A stretch of 64,000 nt of DNA from contig JAJLRJ010000003.1 of NCBI GenBank assembly GCA_024195265.1, positions 33,427,643 to 33,491,642 on the forward strand, written 5' to 3'. Made by a program: the position numbers and the translations under genes. The notes beneath the pieces were generated by a model. It did no database searches and was not told the origin of the DNA. It saw only the letters and a list, made by a program, of their open reading frames with translations. The stretch is from Dendrophyllia cribrosa. Taxonomy: Eukaryota > Cnidaria > Anthozoa > Scleractinia > Dendrophylliidae. Below, in pieces: positions 35,401-45,500 of this stretch. How positions within the stretch are numbered: the first letter of the stretch is position 1; each line of letters starts with the position of its first letter.

Positions 35401-38400
35401 CCACCTTAGAGAAGTGTTCACCTTATAGAGAATACAGTTACAGACAAACAAGTGAAAATTGGCTGGGACCAACCAGTCACTGGTATCCCCCTTACAGCAG
35501 TGTTTGGACAAGCAACTCTCAAAATTTGCTTTTCCTGGGAAATTATGTGCTTGCCAAAGTTTAGTTTTTCATTTCAAAATCATTTTTTAGTCAACAGAAG
35601 ACTTTCCTGGACCTTGCTAGCAAGAAAAGTTACTTGCCCCATAGAAAAATCTACTTGTCCGGGCTCGAAAAAAGTCCCATCCAGTCGTCTGGAACAAGTA
35701 GATTTTCCTGCGTACTTGCCAAATGGGTCCAGGCGAGCCTTCCGCTGACTAAACAATTTTAAAACAAAAAAAATAAACTTCAAGAACGTAACTGCCCAAG
35801 GCAAGCAAGAGTTGGTAGTTGCTTGTCCAAAGGGCATGCTGAAGTTTAAGTCTTTTTCAAGCCCTGTGCAATTCTGAATGACTGGACAGGACTTTTTACA
35901 GTCATGTATTAGAACATCTTTCAGTTCATCACCCGATGTATGTTGTGTGAAAGTGCTGTGTCATGTATACTATATTCTACAGCTACAGTAAAATGTTAGA
36001 GATAATTAAAATTAATTTTCTTTCATATTTTTGGGACTGGTTTGTTGTAGGGTCTGCCCAGCCCAGAATCTGAGAGGAATGCTATAGAAGTTGTGATGCA
36101 GTATGCCATTGAACAACTAGGATTTCCTGTCAAAAAAATTATCATATATGCTTGGTCAATAGGTGTGTGCTTAAATTTTGTTTTTCACATGGGAGTCATT
36201 GTCTGTAAGAGCACATTAATTACCATGACATTGAGGTGTAGATTGTTGAAGGGGTGTACTTAGACAATTTTTAACAGTGTGCACAAAGTCAGTGAGAGAG
36301 TAAGTTTCATGCTGAAGGCACAATATAAGCGCCATACGCGCAAGCTCAAACAGGGTAATCGTTCAGATCTAAATAATTACCGTCCAATTTCAGTAATTCC
36401 AGTTGTAGCTAAGGTCTTCGAGAGAATCATTTATGATCAACTCTATAATCACCTTACTGAACACAAACTCATTTCTAGCCACCAATCGGGATTTCGATCT
36501 CTTCATTCTACTGTCACTGCATTACTTGAAGCTACTGATAGTTGGGCTTACAACATTGACCAGGGTAATGTAAACGCAGTCGTTTTCTTGGATTTAAAGA
36601 AAGCCTTTGACACCGTCGATCACGATATTCTTCTTTCTAAACTTATGAAATACGGTGTCTGTGGCACTTCACATGACTGGTTTAGATCGTACTTGGTCTG
36701 CCGCAAACAACGATGTTTTATAAATGGTTCTCTCTCTAGGGACCATTTTCTTACTTGCGGTATACCTCAAGGTACAATTCTGGGACCACTCCTTTTTATA
36801 ATATATATTAACGACTTACCTAACTGTCTATTAAATTCTGAACCTCGAATGTATGCTGATGACACACACATAACCTTTGCTAGTAACACTATCCAAAATA
36901 TTAACACTGTTTTAAATGAGGATCTTGCTAGAGTTGAAAAATGGCTAATTGCTAACAAGCTTACCCTTAACGCATCTAAAACTGAGTTTATGCTGATCGG
37001 ATCGAGGCAAAGGCTAAGCACGTTTCACAACTCTCCGTCACTTATGATTAACGGCACACCTTTAACTCAAGTTACTTCTACGAAATCTCTAGGTGTTCAT
37101 ATTGATCAGACTCTAACTTGGAATGTCCATATTGAGAATTTATGTAAGAAAATCGCGTCTGGCATTGGAGCGTTGAAGAGAGTGAGGTCTTTTGTTCCAC
37201 ACGAGACTCTCCGATCAATCTTTGTGTCTTTAGTGCAGCCTCACTTCGATTATTGTAATTCTGTCTGGGGATGTTGTAGCAAAACCCTAGCCAGTAAACT
37301 TCAAAAACTTCAAAATCGCGCTGCGCGTATACTCACTTACTCGAACTTTGATGCAAACGCTGATAACCTTATCGAAAAACTTGGATGGATAAAACTAGAT
37401 TCTCAACGAAAAATCCATAGGGCTGTGATGGTTTATAAGTCGCTTAATGGTCTTACTCCCGAATATCTTAGTTCAAAATTTGTTGACCGTAGTAGCGTCT
37501 CCAATTACTCCTTAAGAGACACAGAGGGCAAGCTAGCTATCCCACAGCCACGCACAAATTATGTGAAAAATAGCTTCAGTTACTCTGGAGCAGTTCTTTG
37601 GAATAACTTACCAATCGAGTTGCGGCAGGCTGACTCCCTTAGAGCATTCCGGGTTGGCTGCGAGCGTTTCTTCTCGTCATGAAAATTTAGAATTTTTACA
37701 CACGGCACTCACGTAAAGCAGGTTTTTAAATTTCGCATTTAATATTATTGTTGTATAGTTATTGATTATTTAGGGTAATTTTAGTAATGTAGTTCTAGCT
37801 ATTACATATTCTATAATAATTTTGTATTAATTAGGTTTTTATAGTTGTACTGATGAGTTTACCGTGTCTAAATAAAGTTATCCTATCCTATCCTATCCTA
37901 TCCTATCCTATCCTTCTGGGGGGGGGGGGGGGGGCATGCCCCCCCCCCCCCCCCCCCAGGAAAATATTTTTATATATTACCCTCTTAAAATAATGCCATT
38001 TCCTGCATTCCTGAGACTGACAAGCAATTTTGTGCAGTCAAGATATATACTCTGGAGTTTACCTTAATTCTCAACCACATAATCAAAATTTTCTATCTAA
38101 ATTCCATTATTCATTACATTGGAACACATGTTTTCAGAAAACTTTTCTTGACTTTTATAGACAATACATTCAGTGAACATTTTCCAAAAGGTAATACTGT
38201 ATAATGTACTACAGTTATTCTCTGTATGACCAGCACATTCTTCCATGAGTACGATAGAAGAAATATCATAACACGTAGAAAAATTACATGACTTTACTCT
38301 TTCTGGGAAATTCTGTTATGCACTTGCGTACTTCGCGTCAAAGCAGATACACCCCCGGTTGTCTTGTACTGAGTATTGTTTCTCCTTGTCTGTTTTTGTT

Positions 38401-41400
38401 TAAGGTGGTTATCCCGCTGTCTGGGCATCAAAAGTTTACCCACAGATTGGTGGCATGGTAAGTGAAAGAATAACATTCCAAATATTTTAAAAAACCTTAA
38501 CTTATCATTCTCAAACTTAATATTACAGTCAAAACCGGTCAAGCGTTCCCGCCAAGAATGAATTAATGAATTCATTATTGCAAATTTGATTTCATTACTC
38601 GTTTTAATAATCCGCTCTTCGAATAAATAATGCAAAATTCAAAATAAGCCTCGATTCAAAAATCGAATTTTTATTGGATTAATGAACAAAAGTTTTATGC
38701 TATATATGGAATACTAAGCACTAGGTTGATCGCAAATTGATATAAACTCGTGGTTATTTGGGAAAATTCAAGGAAGAAGTATAGCGAGAGCCATGTAATT
38801 GTTGATATTTTTTGTATCTCCGAAAGCCGTCTCAAACAGCGCTCCATAAATCTGATTTTTCCAATACAAGTGTTTCATTGTAACGGCAAACTATAGCCAT
38901 AATAGTTACCATGCACTAATGCTTCAAAAGAGGAAACGATTCCCAACAAAATGGAATATAAACCTACCTTTTCCTCACACGAGGACGACAGAGATCTTGC
39001 TGCCATCTTTGTTGACGAGTCGCGGTCAACCTGGTGCTTAGTATTCCATATATAGCATAAACCTTTTGTTCATTAAACCAATCAAAATTCGATTTTTGAA
39101 TCGAGGCTTATTTTGAATTTTGCATTATTTATTCGAAGAGCGGATTATTGAAACGAGTAATGAAATCAAATTTGCAATAATGAATTTATTAATTCATTCT
39201 TGGTGGGAACGCTTGACCGGTTTTGACTGTAAGCTTGACGGTGGTTTGGAAATCAGATCTCACAGAGTAATTAGCATAGATTTTCATTGACAATTTTATT
39301 CATTTGTTTTCTCGATATAATTGAGGTAATATATCAAACATGAGGAACAGTGTTTCATCAGATATCCAAACACCATGAAGTGGGTTGAGAAACGAGTCGC
39401 AGCCGAGTTTTTTTTTTTAACCCACTTCAAGGTGTTTGGATACCTGATAAAACATTCTTTCGAGTGTTTGATATAGCTTCCCAAACTGATCGTTAAATTT
39501 TGAAATCTTAAAGAATTTGTTTCTGATTCCTATTAATTGCTTGTAGGTATTAGATGCCACATTTGATGACATAGTTCCTCTTGCTCAAACAAAGATGCCG
39601 GAAGCCATAAGTAAGCCAAGTTGAAAATCACTCTTTTCTTTAATTTGCTTTAATTCGTAACGTTTCATGTAATCCCAGAACATGTAACTGTCCAATCAAA
39701 GTTAACACATGATATTAATTTTGTAAACCCAGCTAATCTTATGATTTGGCTGTTAAAACAACTTGCATTTTTTCTTCACGTTCTCCTTGGTGTAGCATTA
39801 CATTATTTTATTACTCAATTTTCAGCTTAACTGTTAGCTGTACATGTAGCTCTGATGATTGCAGGTAGCAATGGCAAAAAAGACAGGGCTTGAAATGTGA
39901 ATAAAAAATGTAAATTTCTCAAAAGACATATATTTATATACACTTGCATCATATATGACAGGTCACTTTGGAAAACAACAACTTCTTCAAAAGACGGTTC
40001 TCTCCACTCTGTCTTTTTTCCTAGAAAGAACACTTGTCTAGATTGTACATGTATCCCTCACTTGTTTTAGATTTGCATCATTTGTCTACTGCATGCGACT
40101 AAATTTTTAGTTGAGTTCAGTTTATTCAACTTTTTTTGAAATTTTGCGGTCTACTCGGCTCTACCCCTTTTTGTGCTCTAAGTTGAAAGCCAATTCTGCT
40201 ACGTCACCTGACGGGAAGCAATGATATCCTTAACCTATGCAGCTGTCACTCATGGCCTTTATTCTTGTCTTGTCTTATCATCTTCAGCCAATGTTTCATC
40301 AGTTTCACGTCTTCAAAAAATACTTAAACACGAAGTTCTTCCGGTATAAAAGGCTTAGCTCCTTCCCCATTTCACACCTTTTGGGTGTGAAATGCAAATT
40401 AAGGAGTCTTCCAGTCACAAACCGTGGTTAGCTTGCACGTCCTTTAAATATAATTTGCTTAAAAAATCTAATTAAACCAAGATTTTACCTAAGCAGAAAA
40501 AGAAATAGAAGTTCATAAAGACTTCTTCAGATATAACTTTCATAAAGGTTTTCCAAATTGTGTTAGCAATGATCTTAGTAATGACGCATGTTTGTTGTCA
40601 GTTGTTGATGCTTCAGTGGTTGTTTGATTGACGACTGGAGGTGAGAATGGCCAGGCCAAGCTCCTTTTATACCGGAACTTTGTGTTTAAAGGTTCAGAGG
40701 TTTTAATGTTCAGTGTTGGCTTATGCAGAATTTAGTTTGTAGAAAGCGTGGAAAGGTCTGATGAATTTTTTCTGATGCTTTTTGATTATAGGTAGTTTCA
40801 CAACAAGAGTGGTAAAAGAATATTTTCATCTGGACATTGCTCGTCTGCTGTGCAGGTATTTGGCATTTTTGTATTGTTCAAATTTCTTTGTTGTTGTAGT
40901 GTTTATGATTAACTCTTTAAGCTCAAATATCAAATTTTAAATTCTCATTCCTAGTCCTATACAAGTCATTTCCTATAGAAGTGGTGGGGAAAAATTGTTT
41001 GTATATCAAGAGAACTCATTTTGTGTGACAATGTCCTTAATTCTCATGACCTTTTTGATTGATAAGGCATTAATATGACAAGGAGAAATTTGATGCTGAT
41101 CACTCTTGGGGCTTAAACTGTAAAAAACGTTCTCTTTTACGTTTTAATGATGTTTAACCCTGGTTTAACATGATTAACGTCCATTTTTACATGTTTGTAG
41201 TGTTTATCTTCATATTTCCCTGTAGAGAATTTAAAACACACGAGTTCTTCTTTCCGCTGTGATTTCCCCACATTTTTAGGCATTGCATATAAAGTAACGC
41301 CCCCTACTGCAACTTGTCTTAAAAAAACCTGAGTGCCTTGTTACAAAAGTAGACATTTGTCAGGCCAGCTTCACAAACTTTGCCTAGTCTAACACAATCT

Positions 41401-42471
41401 TCCATGCAACTGCAATATAGAGCTGTGGCAGATAGACCCATTGTAAGGCAAGTACCAGTAAAACTACCTTAAACCCGCATCTCAAAGACAAACAATTGAT
41501 CGCAATAATAATTATTGTCATTGCTCATCACACGCAACACCTGTCAGTTTGTTTTGCTTTATTTTATTTTACATTGTATTTTTTTTTATTTTTTTTTTAT
41601 ATCCGCTTTCATGCCAACAGCTTTGCGGATTATAATATATAAATAAATAAATCACATGTAATTTTTTTCGTTTTTAACTCGTGAATATGCAAAGCATTGA
41701 ACGAGTCATTGCATACGGTGAAAAAAAAAATGCAAATTTTCACTCAAGGGAGGGGAGGGTGGGGAGTTCGACGTAAGGGGTGGGGGGTCGGTGGAGCATG
41801 TATTATATGGGTTGGGTTAGGCTGTTTGCTTACTAAAATATTGACGTTGTGAAGCGACATGAACGTGTGATGTAACAGTTGTTGTGTTGTTTTTCTGTAG
41901 CTACCCAGGTCCAGTGCTGCTTATCAGGCGGATGAGAGATGAGATCATTACTACTGAGTAAGCCCTCGCCTTTTTTTCCATTACATATTTTTAAGTTGTA
42001 GAAAAACAAACGATAATTACGTGTTTTAGCTTGTCACTCGCCTATCTCTCAGAGAAAAGAGCAACTGCAAGCTGTCTTCTTTTTAGCCTGCAAAGCAGTT
42101 GTTTCCTTTCCAAGACTGTGAGTCAGCAGGGGGCAGGAGCGGTTAGGACTCTTTTACACAGGCGATTTTTTGTGTAATTTTTGTCGCATTTTTTCAATGC
42201 TATTTTTGTCGCGAGCAACTTGCACGTTCAAATAGCGTGTGTAAACTAGTGCCGGATTTGGGCGTGATTTGTCGCGCGATGTCGCAGAGGTTTCGAACAT
42301 GTTCGAAACCTAATGCAACTTGGCTGCGATGTTTAGGAAATCACAACAAATCGCAGCGAGAGAGAGACAAAAATCACATCAAAAATCGCATGGGTAAACG
42401 GGCCTTTAACAACTGCCTCGCAAAGTGGAGGTTGGGTGCCTGAAACATCCAGGAGCTTCCACTATTGGCAA

Positions 42472-42512
<41 letters not shown>

Positions 42513-45500
42513 TGGCAACCCAGCCATGAGCCCCCACGCGCAAGGGAAAGAGAGCAGGCGCCCGTCACACTGATAAAACAGTAGAAAGAGGGAGGGAAAT
42601 TGAGGGGTAAGGCCTAAGAAAAGCTCAATACACCGCTAACAGTTAAGAAACGCTCAGCTCACGTCAAACGCTACAACGCACTTGAGTCCCAGAGCACATG
42701 GAATTCTGGTGCATGCGCATATCTAAGTGCCGCTGACTGCAAGGCAAGACTAGTGCTCCTTGTTGTTACATGTAACTCATTGGTAGGCGCACAACAGCTT
42801 ACAGTGCTCCTTTAATGCTGTTGGGAAGGAAACGACTACTATGCTGTATCGATTTTGCTTTTCATTTTAGGGAAGGAGATATAAGCTCAAACCGTGGAAA
42901 CGATCTTCTGATGAAGTTTCTAAAGTTCAGGTACGATCTTACATTTTCCTTTTTTTGTTATTTTTCTACTCGTTAAAACTATTACAAACAGTTCCTTACG
43001 TTTTGACTCCCTCCTATACTCCGTACATTTTTGCAGCGATCAAACTGCAGCGACAGCTCCAAAGAGAAAAGGCTTTCAGTTTCATGTATGTTGTTGGATT
43101 AGCCTGGGTAAATTTGAGTGAAAAATCTGTTGTTCGTTTTTTTGGCCCCTTTTAGGTATCCCAATCTAGTTGATGACGATGGTGAAGACGCATTGTTGGA
43201 GTACCTTGCTGCCCCTGACCAAGCCATGAAACGTAAGTCTGATTGGACCTTTGGTACCCCTTTTCACCCTAGAGTCAAACCATGGGTTATAACTGAAATT
43301 TTAAAGTGTGCCCATTGAAATGAAAGCTTTTGAACAGTACTTTCCTGTGGTGCTGTTTATTATGCTGTACAAGAAAGCTCTAACTTTTGAGTCCTTGGAT
43401 GAAATCCTAGAGTGTGAAATTCAAACGAAAGCTCTTGAGCAGTACTCTCCAAGGGTGCAGTTTTTCCGGCTACATTGCAATTTGTCAAACTTGTCCTCCC
43501 TTTGCTGCAGTAATTACATTTTTTCTGTGTTGCAGGAGCGCTTTGGGATAGCCTCAACGTTGACATCGTTTTATATCGGTCAATGTACAAACGTTATACC
43601 GAGTTGAACGGCAGGGATTTCCCTATGATGATAGGTAAGAACATATTTCTTATTTTGGGGGATTTTGCATGGTGACTGGCGACTGGCATTATACTACTCT
43701 TCCTGGTTAACTGCGACACCCACAAATTTTATGGCTGCCTTCAGAGTAAATGATCGTGGTCTAAATCTTTTAAACAATTTAAATCCGGATTCTATAATCG
43801 AAAATGAATTCGATTTTCCGTTCCATTTAGGGACAAACTAATCTTAGATTGTAATCTGAATGATGTCAACACTTAATTGACTTTAATCTGCATTTTAATC
43901 TGACTTTAATCTGCATTTTATTACCCCTTCTCCTTAAAGTGCCACTACGACGAAACCTTTTGTATTTCTTTTCCGTTTTTTTAACGCAAATGTATCTAAT
44001 AGGTTTAGACAAATGCGAATTGCTATAAATTAGATTGAAATATTCTTACACAGCCCAGAAATAGCTGGCCGAAAACCCACGAAAATCACGTAAAATCCGT
44101 CCGCCATTACTCCGTTCATAAATCCGAGCCCACGTTGTACTAGTTTGCGATCTGGTACACGTGACTTGATTTGTGACGTCAATGACTCAACGCGATTCCC
44201 TCCGGGTCACAGACAACAAATCCAAAAGGCACGTGTTGAGTTATTGACGTCACAAAATCTCTAGGCCAACTCGATCCAACTCTCAGGGTTCGGTCCCGGG
44301 CATTTTTGAATTGAGTAATGGCGGCAAACCGAATTCGAAATGTAAAGTTAAAATAATGGCACTTCCCGTACGAGTTTTGACTTAAAACTTCGCAAGTAAC
44401 GAGTACTTATATTTCCAAAATATGAAGAGAACAGAAAATGTATATTTTTGATCATAGTGGCACTTTAATTTGTTTATTTATTTCTATTATTAATTAATTT
44501 ATTGGTTGTTGTAACTAATCATAAATTATCCATTCCTTATTTTCTTATCTATTGTTATTCATTTATTTTATAGTGAGCTTCTGTAACTGTTTAGTGCGCA
44601 GCAACCCGCCACGATTAACTCTAGTTATTTGCGGGTTGCTACTATATTTCGTTTTATTATTTGAAAAATAAATTGTTGTTGTTGTTGATGATGTCGTCCG
44701 GAGGTGGATTGTTCAGATTGGTATCTGAATCTGGCTTCACATTGTGCATTCCGTTTGGCAAACTATTGTAACTTCAGATCAATAGCACGTGGTCGTTCAG
44801 AACCTGCAAACAAACAGACAAACAAACAAACAGAGGCCCTTCACAGATCAGGGAATGATGAACGAAACGGATCGATCGTTTTTCGGATTTTTGTTCCAGG
44901 TAACATGAAAATCCAAGCAATCTGGCTAACCTGAGTCTGAAACTTGGATGTCTAAAAGAAACGCTGACCAAATTATATAACAGTAGAATAATTATGAGAT
45001 ATCTCGCCCTCCACATCAGTCAACTGGTCATCAAAATTCAGTGTTCCGGAAACAATAATTGAACACGAGAAAGATGTGATGTTCGGTCACGCGGTCGTGA
45101 CATGACGTCACCTCACATGACGCTTTCAACATTGCTGATCCTAGCAGTACACAGGACGTGTGTCATACATGAACCTAGTATATGGCCTAACTCGCCACGA
45201 GTCTCTCGTAGCTCAGTGGTTAGAGCATCATTGCTGATCCTAGCAGTACACAGGACGCATGTCATATATGAACCTAGTATATGGCCTAACTCACCACGAG
45301 TCTCTCGTAGCTCAGTGGTTAGAGCATCATTGTTGATCCTAGCAGTACGTAGGACGTGTGTCATATATGAACCTAGTATATGGTCTAACTCGCCACGTGT
45401 CTCTCGTAGCTCAGTGGTTGGAGCATCATTGCTAATCCTAGCAGTACGTAGGACGTGTGTCATATATGAACCTAGTATATGGTCTAACTCGCCACGTGTC

